Assembly (NCBI RefSeq): GCF_022701295.1
Contig: NZ_CP033204.1
Location: 3,872,501 to 3,936,500, forward strand
Reading direction: 5' to 3'
Origin: Sphingopyxis sp. YF1
Lineage (GTDB): Bacteria > Pseudomonadota > Alphaproteobacteria > Sphingomonadales > Sphingomonadaceae
Length of the DNA: 64,000 nt
The translations under genes and the position numbers were made by a program. Positions 41,796-52,035 of this stretch are shown here, one piece after another. The stretch's first letter is position 1, and each line of letters opens with the position of its first letter. The notes below the pieces were generated by a model that was not told the DNA's origin, ran no database searches, and saw nothing but the letters and a program-made list of their open reading frames with translations.

Positions 41796-44700
41796 CTAGC
41801 AAAAATCATGGCTGCGGATGCGCAGGGGCGCATCGCGCGAATCCGGTCCGCCGCCGTTTCGCGCCCCATCTCCTCGCCCGTGCGCAATTGAAACATCGCC
41901 CTGCGCGATAGAGCGAAGCATCGCATCGTGGTCGACGATCCGGTCGCAGATGATATGAATGACCTCGCCTTCCTTCTGGAGCCGTCCGCGCATCGCGATC
42001 ATCGAGGCCGACATGACCTGTCGCCGGTAGATATCGAAACGATCGGGCCAGAGAATTCCATTGGCGATCCCCGTCTCATCCTCGATCGTAATGAAGAGCA
42101 CGCCTTTCGCGGACCCGGGGCGCTGGCGCACGAGGATGACGCCCGCCACCTCGATATTCCGCCCGTCGCGGGTCGCCGCGAGATCGGCGCACCGGACGAT
42201 CCCCATCGCTTCGAGTTCCTCGCGCAGGAAACTCAGGGGATGCGCGCGTAGCGACAGCTGCAGCGTGCGATAATCCTCCACTACCTCGCGTCCCTCGGTC
42301 ATCGGCCGCAGCGCCGTCGCGGGTTCGAGTCCCTCGGGAGAGAAGCTCGCCTCGCGGGCGTCAGCTGCCGCGAACAGCGGCAGCGGTGCTTCGCCGAGCC
42401 CGCGGACCTTCCAGAGGCCCTGCCGCCGGTCTTCCGACAGGCAGGCAAAGCCGTCGGCCTCGGCGATCCGCTCGATCGCCGCGCGCGGCACGCCGGCGCG
42501 GCGCCAGACATCCTCGACGCTATTATAAGGAAGATCGCCCCTTGCCCCGACGATCGCGGCGCCGTGGATATTGGCTAGCGACCGCACCTGCCGAAAGCCA
42601 AGGCGCACGGCGCGATAGTGTCCATCACTCTCTTCCAGCGTGCAATCCCAGTGGCTGTCGTTGATCGAGACCGGGCGCACCTCGACGCCATGATTGCGCG
42701 CGTCCCGAACGATCTGGGCGGGCGCGTAGAAGCCCATTGGCTGGGCGTTAAGTAGCGCGGCGCAGAAGACATCGGGATGATGATGTTTCATCCAGCAGGA
42801 GGCGTAGGCGATCTTGGCGAAAGACGCGGCATGGCTCTCGGGAAAGCCATAGCTCCCGAACCCCTCGATCTGCTTGAAGGTCCGCTCGGCGAAGTCCCGA
42901 GGATAGCCGCGCGCAACCATGCCGCCGACGAGCTTGTCAAAGAAGTGCGATACCCCGCCGGTGAGCTTGAAGGTCGCCATCGCGCGGCGGAGTTGGTCGG
43001 CCTCGGCGGGTGTGAAACCCGCGCCGACGATCGCGACCTTCATCGCCTGCTCCTGAAAGAGCGGAACGCCAAGCGTCTTTTCGAGCACGGCGCGAAGCTC
43101 GGGCCGCGGGTATTCCGGTTTCTCCTTTCCCTCGCGGCGCCGGAGATAGGGATGCACCATGTCGCCCTGGATCGGACCCGGACGCACGATCGCCACCTCG
43201 ATTACCAGATCGTAAAAGCATTTGGGCTTCATGCGCGGCAGCATCGACATCTGCGCGCGGCTTTCGATCTGGAAGACGCCCAAGGTGTCGGCCTTCTGGA
43301 TCATGCCATAGACGGCCGGATCGTCGTCCTGCAGATCGGCCATGCCGACGTCGACACCCTTATGCTCGCGCAGCAGATTGAAGGCGCGGTTCATGCAGCC
43401 GAGCATCCCCAGCCCCAACACATCGACCTTCATAAACTTCAGGACGTCGATATCGTCCTTGTCCCATTCGATGATCTGCCGGTCCTCCATCCGCGCGGGC
43501 TCGATCGGCACGAGATCGTCCAATCGCTCTTCAGTCAGCACGAAACCGCCGGGATGCTGCGACAGGTGCCGCGGCGTGCCGATCAGCTGTTGGGCGAGAT
43601 CGAGCGTTAGCCGCAGCCGGTGATCGTCGGCGTTGAGATTGAGGCTCGCGATCTGCTCGTCGGGAATGCCGTCGACCGACCAGCCCCAGACGAGGCCGGT
43701 GAGCATCTTGGTAAGGTCGCGCGGTAGGCCGAGCGCCTTGCCGACCTCCGCAACCGCGCCGCGTGTCCGGTAGCGGGTGACCACTGCGGTCAGCGCAGAT
43801 CGGTGGCGCCCGTAGGTCTCATAGATCCACTGGATAATTTCCTCGCGCCGCTCGTGCTCGAAGTCGACGTCGATGTCGGGTGGCTCCTTTCGCTCGCCCG
43901 ACACGAAACGTTCGAAGAGCAGTTCATGCTTGATCGGATCGATCGAGGTGACGCCGAGCAGGAAACAGACGCAGCTGTTCGCCGCCGACCCGCGTCCCTG
44001 GCAGAGAATGCCTCGTCGCCGACTCTCGGCGACGATCGAATTCACGGTCAGGAAGTAGGGCGCATAGCCAAGCTCGCCGATCAGGCGCAGCTCATGATCG
44101 ATCTGCTTGCGATATGCAGGCGGAACGCCACCCGGGAACATGCGCGCAGCGCCTTCTTCGGTCAGTGCAGCCAAGGCCTCCTGCGCGGTGCGTCCTGCCA
44201 TCACCTCCTCATAGGGATATTGGTAGCGGATCTCGCCGAGGTCGAAGCGGCACGCCGATGCGATATCGGCGGTTGCCGCAATCGCATCGGGGAATAGAGC
44301 GAAACGTCGTTCCATCTCTGCGGGCGATTTCAGGGCGCGGTCCATGAAGCGCTCGCGCTTGAAGCCGAGCGCATCGACCGTCGTCTTTTCGCGGATCGCG
44401 GTCAGCACGTCCTGCAGCGGCCGGCGCTCCGGGGCATGATAGAGAATGTCGCCCATCGCTACGCTGCGTATGCCCGCGCCGCGGGCGAGCGTATCGAGCG
44501 CGCGCAGCCGCGCGAAGTCGCCGGGCCGGCGGCGAAACGACAAGGCAAGATAGGCATCGGGTCCGAACAGGTCTCGCAGTTCGCCGACGTCGAGGCGCAA
44601 CCGCTTGCTGGCGGTATCCGGAAGTAATACCGCGACCAAGCCCTCGGCCCATGCTGCAACATCGGACCAATCGAGCCAGCAATTGCCCTTGCCGCCACGC

Positions 44701-45005
44701 GCCTTGCCGAGCGAGAGCAGCCGTGTCAGCCGCGACCAGGCGGCTCGGTCTTTGGGATAGAGCAGCAAGGACCGGCCATCGCGCAGATCGACGCGTGCGC
44801 CCGGGATCAGCCGGACGCCGGTCGCCTCCTGACCCGAGAGGCCGCGCACCATTCCCGCAACGCTGCCGCGGTCGCATAGTCCGAGCGCTGAATGTCCCAT
44901 CAGCGCTGCGGCGGCGAACAATTCTTCGGGCGCCGAGGCGCCGCGCAGGAAGGAGAAATGGCTGGTGACCTGAAGCTCGACATAGGTTGTGGCGGGGGTC
45001 GTCAT
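41796..45005 (-). CDS. dnaE2: Error-prone DNA polymerase DnaE2/ImuC
   Basis: 1069 residues from ATG 45005, overlapping the ImuB stop (ATGA). N-terminal PHP domain ([22 protein letters not shown]), polymerase core with catalytic acidic motif [53 protein letters not shown] and [17 protein letters not shown], and C-terminal OB fold ([19 protein letters not shown]). The PHP proofreading-site residues look reduced, as usual for DnaE2. It performs translesion synthesis with ImuA and ImuB under SOS control. Upstream extension to 45215 overlaps imuB and is rejected. Confidence 0.95.
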   Translation of the reverse strand: MTTPATTYVELQVTSHFSFLRGASAPEELFAAAALMGHSALGLCDRGSVAGMVRGLSGQEATGVRLIPGARVDLRDGRSLLLYPKDRAAWSRLTRLLSLGKARGGKGNCWLDWSDVAAWAEGLVAVLLPDTASKRLRLDVGELRDLFGPDAYLALSFRRRPGDFARLRALDTLARGAGIRSVAMGDILYHAPERRPLQDVLTAIREKTTVDALGFKRERFMDRALKSPAEMERRFALFPDAIAATADIASACRFDLGEIRYQYPYEEVMAGRTAQEALAALTEEGAARMFPGGVPPAYRKQIDHELRLIGELGYAPYFLTVNSIVAESRRRGILCQGRGSAANSCVCFLLGVTSIDPIKHELLFERFVSGERKEPPDIDVDFEHERREEIIQWIYETYGRHRSALTAVVTRYRTRGAVAEVGKALGLPRDLTKMLTGLVWGWSVDGIPDEQIASLNLNADDHRLRLTLDLAQQLIGTPRHLSQHPGGFVLTEERLDDLVPIEPARMEDRQIIEWDKDDIDVLKFMKVDVLGLGMLGCMNRAFNLLREHKGVDVGMADLQDDDPAVYGMIQKADTLGVFQIESRAQMSMLPRMKPKCFYDLVIEVAIVRPGPIQGDMVHPYLRRREGKEKPEYPRPELRAVLEKTLGVPLFQEQAMKVAIVGAGFTPAEADQLRRAMATFKLTGGVSHFFDKLVGGMVARGYPRDFAERTFKQIEGFGSYGFPESHAASFAKIAYASCWMKHHHPDVFCAALLNAQPMGFYAPAQIVRDARNHGVEVRPVSINDSHWDCTLEESDGHYRAVRLGFRQVRSLANIHGAAIVGARGDLPYNSVEDVWRRAGVPRAAIERIAEADGFACLSEDRRQGLWKVRGLGEAPLPLFAAADAREASFSPEGLEPATALRPMTEGREVVEDYRTLQLSLRAHPLSFLREELEAMGIVRCADLAATRDGRNIEVAGVILVRQRPGSAKGVLFITIEDETGIANGILWPDRFDIYRRQVMSASMIAMRGRLQKEGEVIHIICDRIVDHDAMLRSIAQGDVSIAHGRGDGARNGGGPDSRDAPLRIRSHDFC

Positions 45006-46807
45006 CCGAATACGCCGTGCATATACCAGCTCAAATCGCCGGTATTGTCGTGGATCGCGTCGCCGCGCCGAAAGAGCCAGAAGCGCTCGCCATTCTCGGT
45101 CTCGACCCGGAAATAGTCGCGCACCGCCCACATTTCGCGGGTCGTTCGCCACCATTCGCCATGGATGCGCTCGGGTCCGTCGCCCGCAACGACATGATAG
45201 CTCCGCCCGCGCCATGCAAAGCGACGCGGCGGGTGATCGGGAAGCAGCGCAACGACGTCGGAGAGCGCTTCGGGCCGCGCGAGCAAGCGGATGGGTCGGG
45301 GCCAGGCGGGCCAGCCGGTGGGCTGGGCAAGCGGGCCGGCCCGTCCGATCGCGCGCTCCGGCACGTCGCTTTCGCGCCCCTCGAGCCTGAACAGCGCCGC
45401 CGCGCCGGCGCGCCCCGCGAGCTGGTCGACGAGCGGCGCGATATCGGGCGCAGGCGGCCTGGCATCGAGCGCGGAGATAATCGCCTCGGGCGCGAGCTCC
45501 TCGACCTGCGGGGCCGCGAGCGCCATCGCCTCGATCCCGAGCCCCGGCTCGATCCTGTCGATACGCAGCTTGAACAGGCGGAGCAAATGCTTCGCATCGC
45601 GTGTCGCGCGCGCCGTGCCGATCGCGACCAGTTGCTCGCGCGCATCGACCCGCTCGCAGCGGAGGACCGCAGCACGTACCCCCAGCCCGCGCCTTTCGAG
45701 ATCGGCGACCAGATCGGCGACCAGATCGGTGATCACTTGTTCGATCGCCTCGGCGGTCGCGATCGACTCGATGAGGCGCCGCGACACGAGGGGCGTCTCG
45801 AACGGCACAACGGGCACGATCGGCTCGGGCAAAAAGCCGCGCGCCTGGTCGAGCCGCTCGACCGCACCGCGCCCGAGACGCCGTGCGAGCGGGCCACGCG
45901 GCATGGCATAAAGATCGGCGATCCGCTCAATCCCGAAGCGCGCCGCCGAGGCCAGCGCCTCGGGTGCGAGACGAAGCGCGCGCAGCGGCAACTCGCCCAG
46001 CGCCTCCGCCTCCCGTCCTTCCGGCAAGATCAGAGCCGCGCTGCCGCCGAAGCGCGCGAGCGCGTGTGCGGCGCCCGGCGTGCCGGCGATCGCGACGCGC
46101 GCGGTGACGCCGACGCGCCGCATGAAGGAAATCAGCCGCGCCGCGAAGCGCTCCTCGCCGCCGAAGAGATGGGTGGTGCCGGTGAGATCGAGCCAGAGCC
46201 CGTCGCTTTCCGACACGGCGGCAGTCGGCGTCCAGTGGCGCACGGCATGCAAGGCGAGCCGGTCGAGCCAGGCCCGATCAGCGTCAGGCTCGGCCTCAAG
46301 CACGTCGAGATCGGTGAAAAGCGCACGCGCATGCGCCGCGGCCATGCCGGGCGCGAGGCCGAGATCGAGCGCAAGCGGGCAGGCGGCAGTCACGATATCG
46401 CGCTGGCCGGCCCGGGCAATCAGGATGGTGGGCCGTGTGCCCCAGCGTGCCGGCACCGGCTGCGCGGCGCCGGACGCCGGGCTTCCATCATCGACGCGAG
46501 CGAGGCGAAAGACCGGCGCGGCCGGCTCGCTGCGGCGTCCGAGCTCGCGCATCGGCGGTCGCTGATGCGCGGGCAACGCGTCGATCGCGGTTCGATCAGG
46601 CCGCGCGTCTTGCGCCCAGCGCGCGCCAGGTCGCCAGCCGCCGCCGCGCGGCACCGAGCAGGAGCCGGGATTGTCATCGACGGGTTCGGGGAGGCGCGGT
46701 GCGAGCCGCGCAGGTTCAGGCCGCGTGCCCGAGTGCGAGATCGGCGCCGCCTGCCGCAAGCGCTCGATGGCGAGTTGCGGCAGGAAGAGCGAGGCGACCC
46801 TGGTCAT
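45002..46807 (-). CDS. imuB: ImuB, Y-family polymerase-like mutasome subunit
   Basis: 601 residues from ATG 46807. Y-family fold: N-terminal [16 protein letters not shown], then [40 protein letters not shown], thumb HhH ([23 protein letters not shown]) and little-finger region ([16 protein letters not shown]). The catalytic carboxylates of active Y polymerases are replaced, as known for ImuB, which acts as an adaptor to the beta clamp and DnaE2. There is an unusual Pro/Arg-rich insertion at about 20-110. The first 92 bp overlap imuA in a different frame. Confidence 0.94.
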   Translation of the reverse strand: MTRVASLFLPQLAIERLRQAAPISHSGTRPEPARLAPRLPEPVDDNPGSCSVPRGGGWRPGARWAQDARPDRTAIDALPAHQRPPMRELGRRSEPAAPVFRLARVDDGSPASGAAQPVPARWGTRPTILIARAGQRDIVTAACPLALDLGLAPGMAAAHARALFTDLDVLEAEPDADRAWLDRLALHAVRHWTPTAAVSESDGLWLDLTGTTHLFGGEERFAARLISFMRRVGVTARVAIAGTPGAAHALARFGGSAALILPEGREAEALGELPLRALRLAPEALASAARFGIERIADLYAMPRGPLARRLGRGAVERLDQARGFLPEPIVPVVPFETPLVSRRLIESIATAEAIEQVITDLVADLVADLERRGLGVRAAVLRCERVDAREQLVAIGTARATRDAKHLLRLFKLRIDRIEPGLGIEAMALAAPQVEELAPEAIISALDARPPAPDIAPLVDQLAGRAGAAALFRLEGRESDVPERAIGRAGPLAQPTGWPAWPRPIRLLARPEALSDVVALLPDHPPRRFAWRGRSYHVVAGDGPERIHGEWWRTTREMWAVRDYFRVETENGERFWLFRRGDAIHDNTGDLSWYMHGVFG

Positions 46808-47501
46808 CGCACGCCTCCAGTTCGAGAGAAAAGGGCGGCCCGCCGCGCTGCCGGACAAGTTCGACCGACCAGCGCCCGCGCCCGACGCCCGGCATCGACA
46901 ACGGGCCCGACGCGAGGCTGCCCACCCGCCAGCGGGTGCAAGCGAGCGAAAGGTCGGTGAGCGGACATTGGCCGTAGCGCCGGTAGCGGCGGTAGAGCAG
47001 CATCGGCGTTTTGCCTTCGGTCGCGGCGAGCTGCAGCCGCCGCGTCGCGGTCTGGTCGGCGGCCTTCACCTCGGCGACGACGCAGGCAAGCGAGCCATCG
47101 CGCAGCGCGTCCTCGCACATGGCGAGAAGCTCACGGTCATTCTGGCCCTCAGCGTAGAGGATGCGGTCCGGCCCGAGCCCGGCCTGTTCGAGCCCCGGCG
47201 CGTAAAGATCGAAACGCGTCAGCGCCCAGAGCGTGGACACACCCGGCGCCGCCGCGAAGCGCGCGGCGATCCCGGCCGTAAACAGCGTCGCCGCCGCATC
47301 GTCGCTCCAGCTTGCCGAGGCGGCCGCAACCTCGTGCAGGCCCGCGCCATCGAGCCCGCCGCCGGCAAGGAGACGATCGAGCGGCCGGACACTAAAAGGC
47401 AGCACCGGACCACGCGCTGCCTCGACGCGCGACACGGTCTCGCGAAGCGCTTGAAGCTCTTCGGCACTCGGCCGGGGCTGTGAAAAAGGCGGTGCGGTCA
47501 T
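46716..47501 (-). CDS. imuA: ImuA, RecA-like mutasome regulator
   Basis: 261 residues: LQALRETVSRVEAARGPVLPF, RPLDRLLAGGGLDGAGLHEV, TLWALTRFDLYAPGLEQAGL, CVVAEVKAADQTATRRLQLAA and a C-terminal RWRVGSLASGPLSMPGVGRGRW, all matching the alphaproteobacterial ImuA/SulA-like family. First gene of the imuA-imuB-dnaE2 cassette. A perfect LexA box lies 19 bp before its start, giving direct SOS control. Confidence 0.93.
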   Translation of the reverse strand: MTAPPFSQPRPSAEELQALRETVSRVEAARGPVLPFSVRPLDRLLAGGGLDGAGLHEVAAASASWSDDAAATLFTAGIAARFAAAPGVSTLWALTRFDLYAPGLEQAGLGPDRILYAEGQNDRELLAMCEDALRDGSLACVVAEVKAADQTATRRLQLAATEGKTPMLLYRRYRRYGQCPLTDLSLACTRWRVGSLASGPLSMPGVGRGRWSVELVRQRGGPPFSLELEACDDQGRLALPAATRHRALAAGGADLALGHAA

Positions 47502-47519
47502 GCTGATATCGACTCAATT

Positions 47520-47534
47520 GTTCCCTTTATGTTC
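47520..47534. promoter_or_regulatory. LexA (SOS) box of the imuA operon
   Basis: GTTC-CCTTTAT-GTTC: exact alphaproteobacterial LexA consensus GTTC-N7-GTTC, between imuA (start 47501) and the next gene. Expected to repress imuA-imuB-dnaE2 until DNA damage. Confidence 0.92.
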
Positions 47535-47611
47535 CATTGAGTCGGGATGATCGTCAAGCTGGCAGAAACGATGCTCAGCCGGTCGCGGCCGAAGCCACGG
47601 ATTATGAAGGC

Positions 47612-48109
47612 TTATTCGAAGTCAAAACCCATTTCGGTAGCGGCCAGAGTTTCAAGAGCGAGAACTGCATCGGCAATCGCGGTCGTTGCCTGATGCGCTT
47701 TTTCAGGTGGATCGAGATTCGCTTCCTGCACAGCGTCCATGTCAGCGAGATAAGTTTCGTACCGCGCAATGAAAGCTTGGGACAGAATCAGCCGCTGCGC
47801 ATGATAGGCGAAGCGTGCGGCCTGCATCTGCTCGATCATCTGCTTGCTGGCCCGCAGTTCATGTTCGCTTCCGTCGAAGCCGTGCGGATCCTCGTCATAG
47901 CCCTTGTCGATATAGGCAAGGATCGCGCGCGCCCGGTCAAGGCTGCCGATGATTCCCGTATAGGCCTCGCGGCGCAGGTCCCAAGATCGCTCGCGCCGGT
48001 ACTTCCTTCGTTCGCCGAGTTGAACGAGCCAAGTTGTCAGCCCCGAAATCAGCCCGCCGACGACAACTCCGCCAAGGCCGATCCACGCAATATCGAGTTC
48101 CAGCGCCAT
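47612..48109 (-). CDS. Membrane-anchored helical protein of unknown function
   Basis: 165 residues from ATG 48109 (GGGAGGG just upstream). N-terminal membrane helix (IAWIGLGGVVVGGLISGLTTWLV), then a cytoplasmic helical domain with many Arg, Glu and Gln (ERRKYRRERSWDLRREAYTG). Sits between the LexA-controlled imu operon and another membrane protein. Similar in style to small signal-anchored proteins of unknown role; no family recognised. Confidence 0.6.
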   Translation of the reverse strand: MALELDIAWIGLGGVVVGGLISGLTTWLVQLGERRKYRRERSWDLRREAYTGIIGSLDRARAILAYIDKGYDEDPHGFDGSEHELRASKQMIEQMQAARFAYHAQRLILSQAFIARYETYLADMDAVQEANLDPPEKAHQATTAIADAVLALETLAATEMGFDFE

Positions 48110-48259
48110 GATCCCTCCCATCGGCACGTGCGACTGGCCCATACAGGTGCCGGGCCATTTCCTATCTCTGTAGCAGATCGACAGTCCGCTGGTCGCGCTC
48201 GCCGCAAATCCACCGTTCTAGAGCTGCGGAGAATAGTGACCGTCGGGGCGACTCGTTTG

Positions 48260-49603
48260 CTAGTCTTGAAGAGTCTCGTCGGCTGAAGCCAGCCCCGGCT
48301 CCGCAGGGTGGGCGATCGTGAAGCTCACGGAAAATTGGCCCGACGGACCAGGTTCGTCGCTCTCGATCCGGAAGATATATCCGTTCCATTCGAGCGAGAC
48401 GCCATTCTCCTTCTCGTCGAGCGCACCGCGAAAGGCTGCAACGGCCTCCGGCCCGACGGCGCGGTGCATCAGCAGAGCTATGAGTTCGGCCAAACGTTGT
48501 TCGTCGCTTTCCTTATTTTCCGCCCCCCACATCCAAAGATCGAGCGTGAGAAGGGTAGCCCGCGCCTCGTCGCCTTCCACATAATAGGTCGCGTGATTCG
48601 CAAGCGGCGCGTCGCCGAATTTATGAACGGCGCTCGCGCGATACCGGTCGAAGTACCAGAGATAGGCAGGTAGAGCGAAGCCTTCGGACGCCAGAAATTC
48701 CATCGCCTCATAGGGCGACCAACCATCGGCGGGATCGACATATGGTCGCCGCACGGCGCGCTCCTGCTCGCGCCTTGCCTGAGCAATCGCTTGGACGACG
48801 CCTAACCGATCCGTTGGCCGGCGTTGCACGATGATATGCCGCCATCGCTTGAGGAGATCGAGATCGCCTCGAAATGCAAAGAAGGCGCGCTGCCGCGCAA
48901 AGCGCGCCAAGCCCTTATCGCGCAGAGCAAAAGAGATGTTCGCAAAGTTCCGATCGTAAACGATGAGGACCGAAACACCGTAGAGGAAGGGGAGAAAGAG
49001 GAGCGACAGCAAGATCGGGACAAGGAGTTCGCTGACATTCTGCCGCACGTCGAACTTCGGCCATTCGATGACAGTCGCATAAATGCTGTAGCCCAGCACA
49101 ACGAGACCAACGATGAGAAGGAATGTTCCGAGACACCGCGCGGTCGGTGCGTGCGCCGCGTCGCGCTCGCTGACATGGTGGACGAGCGCCAGAAAGGTCA
49201 TGATCGGAACGATCGCCAGTTCGACCGGAAGGCTGAAACTTTGAAGCCCCCCGATGAAGACCAGCAAGCCGGTCAAATCGAGCGTGCTTCTGATTGTTCG
49301 ACCAAAATAGGTGCGGTCGTCGTCGATGCGATTCACATTGAAGAGCGTCGCAGGAACGAACGCCAGTGACCATGCGACCGTCGATTTGAGATTGTCAGAC
49401 GTCCAGATGCCCCACCAGGACAGGAATGCCACGCAGGCCGCGACGTAGATTGTAGCCGCCGCGAAAATCATCAATATCGCACGATGGGCCATCGCCCTCA
49501 GCATCGCGCGAAACGCGGACCGGACGGGCGCATTGAAGAATAGCGCCGCGATCAGAATTCCGCTCCAGACCAGCGTCGCAATTTCGCGATTGTTGAACTC
49601 CAT
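48260..49603 (-). CDS. Multi-pass membrane protein with cytoplasmic C-terminal domain, unknown
   Basis: 447 residues. Six or seven hydrophobic helices in the first 230 residues (for example ILMIFAAATIYVAACVAFL; LLIVGLVVLGYSIYATVI; VPILLSLLFLPFLYGVSVLIV), then a 200-residue soluble part (WSPYEAMEFLASEGFALPAYLWYF... HATYYVEGDEARATLLTLDLWMWG). No catalytic motif recognised. The two adjacent membrane genes (this and 47612) have no clear link to the repair genes around them. Confidence 0.6.
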   Translation of the reverse strand: MEFNNREIATLVWSGILIAALFFNAPVRSAFRAMLRAMAHRAILMIFAAATIYVAACVAFLSWWGIWTSDNLKSTVAWSLAFVPATLFNVNRIDDDRTYFGRTIRSTLDLTGLLVFIGGLQSFSLPVELAIVPIMTFLALVHHVSERDAAHAPTARCLGTFLLIVGLVVLGYSIYATVIEWPKFDVRQNVSELLVPILLSLLFLPFLYGVSVLIVYDRNFANISFALRDKGLARFARQRAFFAFRGDLDLLKRWRHIIVQRRPTDRLGVVQAIAQARREQERAVRRPYVDPADGWSPYEAMEFLASEGFALPAYLWYFDRYRASAVHKFGDAPLANHATYYVEGDEARATLLTLDLWMWGAENKESDEQRLAELIALLMHRAVGPEAVAAFRGALDEKENGVSLEWNGYIFRIESDEPGPSGQFSVSFTIAHPAEPGLASADETLQD

Positions 49604-49631
49604 CCGTCCCCCTCGGTCTGGTGAGCAATGT

Positions 49632-50066
49632 TCAGCCGGGGTCCGGGACGGCCAGCAGCTTCATCGTGCGCTCATCGCGTTGCCCCCCGAACCAGCGATG
49701 AAGCGCCGCCGCCAACAGCGACGTGCCACCGGCAGCTTCGAACAGGGTCAGCGACGAGCGGAGCTTCATGGCATCGACGTCGCCGAATATGGCCACCGGG
49801 TCGCTGCCGGCCAGATCCTGCAGTGCCTCTACGCATTCGACATAGCGGGGGCCGAGAAGTGGATGCGCCAGATAGGCGCGCGCTTCGTCCGCATCCACGA
49901 TGGCGTAACGCTGCGACATCGCGCTCCGCCCAAGCCCCGCGAGCTGCGGAAATATATACCACATCCAGTGCGAGCGCTTCCGGCCGCGCCGGATCTCGTC
50001 GAGGGCGCGCGGCCAGGCCTGCGCCTGTGCGTCGACGAAACGATCGAGGTCATAGTCTTCGGTCAC
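49632..50066 (-). CDS. DUF1810 protein
   Basis: 144 residues from GTG 50066, overlapping the SRAP stop (GTGA). Family features: DLDRFVDAQAQAWPRALDEIRRGRKRSHWMWYIFPQ split by conserved spacing, QLAGLGRSAMSQRYAI, LGPRYVECVEALQDL, DAMKLRSSLTLFEA and LHRWFGGQRDERTM. Soluble, YbgA/DUF1810-like fold, function unknown. Coupling to SRAP and the LexA box suggests a DNA-damage-response role. Confidence 0.87.
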   Translation of the reverse strand: MTEDYDLDRFVDAQAQAWPRALDEIRRGRKRSHWMWYIFPQLAGLGRSAMSQRYAIVDADEARAYLAHPLLGPRYVECVEALQDLAGSDPVAIFGDVDAMKLRSSLTLFEAAGGTSLLAAALHRWFGGQRDERTMKLLAVPDPG

Positions 50067-50680
50067 AGCGCCAACGCGCCCTGCGCGGGCGGCTTGCCGA
50101 AGACCTGGGTCGGCTCGAGGCTCCTTTCGGGCAGCCATTTGAGGACATCGGATGCGGGGACGCGCGGGTCGAGCCATGCCGCCCATTGGTCGCGCGCAAG
50201 CGGGATGATCTGGCGATGATGGTAAAGCGCGACATCGGGACCGGCATCCATGGTGAGCAAGGTGAAGGCTTCGCCGCCGTCATACTCGCGCCAGATGCCG
50301 GCCATGCAGAACCAGCGATGCTCCTTCATTGTGAACAGCCACTTATCGAGGCGCTTCTGCGCCTTGTCGGCGGGATCGGTGAATTCGTAGAAGCCGTCAC
50401 AGAGCACCAGACAGCGGTGCGATGTAAAATCACGCCCTTCCGAGCGGAAATTATAGACCGGCTTGCCGCTGGGCCCGGGCCAGCTCCACCGCCGGTTCAC
50501 CAAGTCGCCCATGCCCCCCCCATCCGTGCTGCGGACGATCGGGGCCATATCGGTTATGCGGACATCTTCGCGCGCAGGGACGTTCGGCGCGCCCTCGGGC
50601 ATGTCGATCCTGATCTTGAGGTCCTCGAAATCCTCGGTGATCGAGGCGATATCGACTTCCAGCCTGTAATCATTGCACAT
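50063..50680 (-). CDS. SRAP (HMCES/YedK-type) abasic-site shield protein
   Basis: 205 residues beginning MCNDYRLEVD, giving the catalytic Cys2 that forms a thiazolidine with abasic sites. Conserved YNFRSEGRDFTSHRCLVLCDGFYEF (Asn/Arg/Glu site) is seen in pieces, as are WFCMAGIWREYD and the active His in VALYHHRQIIPLA. Length and residues are normal for the family. Start 36 bp from a LexA box it shares with a divergent SRAP paralogue. Confidence 0.93.
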   Translation of the reverse strand: MCNDYRLEVDIASITEDFEDLKIRIDMPEGAPNVPAREDVRITDMAPIVRSTDGGGMGDLVNRRWSWPGPSGKPVYNFRSEGRDFTSHRCLVLCDGFYEFTDPADKAQKRLDKWLFTMKEHRWFCMAGIWREYDGGEAFTLLTMDAGPDVALYHHRQIIPLARDQWAAWLDPRVPASDVLKWLPERSLEPTQVFGKPPAQGALAL

Positions 50681-50715
50681 CCGCGGTCGTCCCCTGGCCC
50701 TTGCGACTCACTGTC

Positions 50716-50730
50716 GTTCCCATTATGTTC
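50716..50730. promoter_or_regulatory. LexA (SOS) box between two divergent SRAP genes
   Basis: GTTC-CCATTAT-GTTC, the consensus GTTC-N7-GTTC, centred in the 55-bp gap between starts at 50680 and 50736. One box can repress both operons. Confidence 0.92.
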
Positions 50731-50735
50731 CGATC

Positions 50736-51248
50736 ATGACGGCCACGCCAGCACCCTTTGATTCCGAGGCCCCGAGCGGCGGCGTGACGGCGCTTGTCCG
50801 CCGCAATCCCGACGATATGACCGAAGTCGAAATGGTCAATGCGGTGTGGGGTTCCGATCCGCGTTTCTCCGACGGCATCAATTATCGCTTCGTTCGCGCC
50901 GAAGGCCGCGCCTTCCCGAACCACCGCTGCCTGATCCCGGCGTCGGAGTTCCGCATGGGCACCGGCGACCATCGCTACCGGGTGACGCTCGATAGCGGCA
51001 ATTTCTTCTATCTCGCCGCAGTCTGGGACCCGCCGCTCGCGGACTGGCCACTGTCCTACCGCATCCTCACGATTCCGGCCGGCGCCGATGTGATCCCCTA
51101 TCAGTCGCGCCACGGCGTGATCATCGAGCGGCGCAATGTGATGCACTGGCTCGACGGAACACTCCCAAACGAAGAATTATTCGCGGAGCCGCCACGCCAC
51201 ACGCTGTTCGTCGAGCCGCTGCGAACGCAAGCCGCGCTCGCGCTGTGA
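50736..51248 (+). CDS. SRAP-family paralogue lacking the catalytic N-terminal cysteine
   Basis: 170 residues from ATG 50736, six bases after the LexA box. The SRAP core is present (NYRFVRAEGRAFPNHRCLIP, ASEFRMGTGDHRYRV, FFYLAAVWDPPL, IPYQSRHGVII), including the Glu and His positions. The protein begins MTATPAPFDSE, so there is no Cys2 to form the abasic-site crosslink. It may bind DNA without crosslinking or use other chemistry. Stop overlaps the AlkB start (GTGA). Confidence 0.88.
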   Translation: MTATPAPFDSEAPSGGVTALVRRNPDDMTEVEMVNAVWGSDPRFSDGINYRFVRAEGRAFPNHRCLIPASEFRMGTGDHRYRVTLDSGNFFYLAAVWDPPLADWPLSYRILTIPAGADVIPYQSRHGVIIERRNVMHWLDGTLPNEELFAEPPRHTLFVEPLRTQAALAL

Positions 51249-51838
51249 CACGCGCCGGCGCCGCGCGGGCGCCGCGCCAGGCTCCCCAAGCCGATCTATT
51301 CGGCCAAACCTTGCTTCCCGGCCTCGTCTATTGCGACGGTGTCATCACCGACGCGGAAGAGGCTGAGCTGATTGCCCGCATCGAAGCCGCGCGGCTCACC
51401 CCGTTCCAGTTCCAGCAATGGGAAGGCAAGAGGCTCACGCGCTCGTTCGGCTGGACCTATGATTTCCAGACCGGGCGCTTCGCGCCCGGCGACCCCATCC
51501 CGGACTGGATTGAACCGCTGCGTGCCCGCGCCGCACGCTTTGGCGGTCTCGATCCCCGCGCTTTGGAGCAAGTTCTGCTGATCGAATATGGTGCCGGCGC
51601 GGGGATCGGCTGGCACAAGGACCGGCCGGTGTTCGAGCATGTGATCGGCGTCTCGCTCGGCGCACCCGCGACGATGCGCTTCCGCCGGCGCCGGGGCGAA
51701 CGGTTCGAGCGCGCGAGCGCCGGGCTCGCGCCGCGGTCGATCTATCATCTCGCCGGCGAGGTCCGCGACGAGTGGGAACATAGTATTGCGGCGATGGACC
51801 AGCCGCGCTGGTCAGTCACCTTCCGCGGCCTGCGCTGA
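51245..51838 (+). CDS. alkB: AlkB-family 2-oxoglutarate/Fe(II) dioxygenase
   Basis: 197 residues from GTG 51245. Iron ligands His124 and Asp126 (IGWHKDRPVF) and His179 (EWEHSI), 2-oxoglutarate-binding Arg188 and Arg194 in RWSVTFR, and substrate-loop LTRSFGWTYDFQTG. Oxidative demethylation repair of alkylated DNA or RNA bases. In one LexA-controlled transcript with the SRAP paralogue. Confidence 0.92.
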   Translation: MTRAGAARAPRQAPQADLFGQTLLPGLVYCDGVITDAEEAELIARIEAARLTPFQFQQWEGKRLTRSFGWTYDFQTGRFAPGDPIPDWIEPLRARAARFGGLDPRALEQVLLIEYGAGAGIGWHKDRPVFEHVIGVSLGAPATMRFRRRRGERFERASAGLAPRSIYHLAGEVRDEWEHSIAAMDQPRWSVTFRGLR

Positions 51839-52035
51839 CCGGCGCCTTCAGATGCCAAGACGCGCCCGTAATTCGGAGGCGCTCAGCATTTTTCGCTTCT
51901 GCACGGTGGAGAAGCAGAGTGCTGCCAGCCCTGATGCGGGAGCGACGGTGGAACGCGGGCGCCTTGCGAATGTTTCGAAAGGCTAGAGAAGCCATCAAGG
52001 GTCTGACCAATACTGATGCCGATAGGTCGACAAGG

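Noticed and set aside
51839..52035. Short plus-strand frames between alkB and gajB
   Set aside because: No ribosome site or family-like sequence; they run into the antisense of gajB. The 197-bp gap holds nothing I can name.
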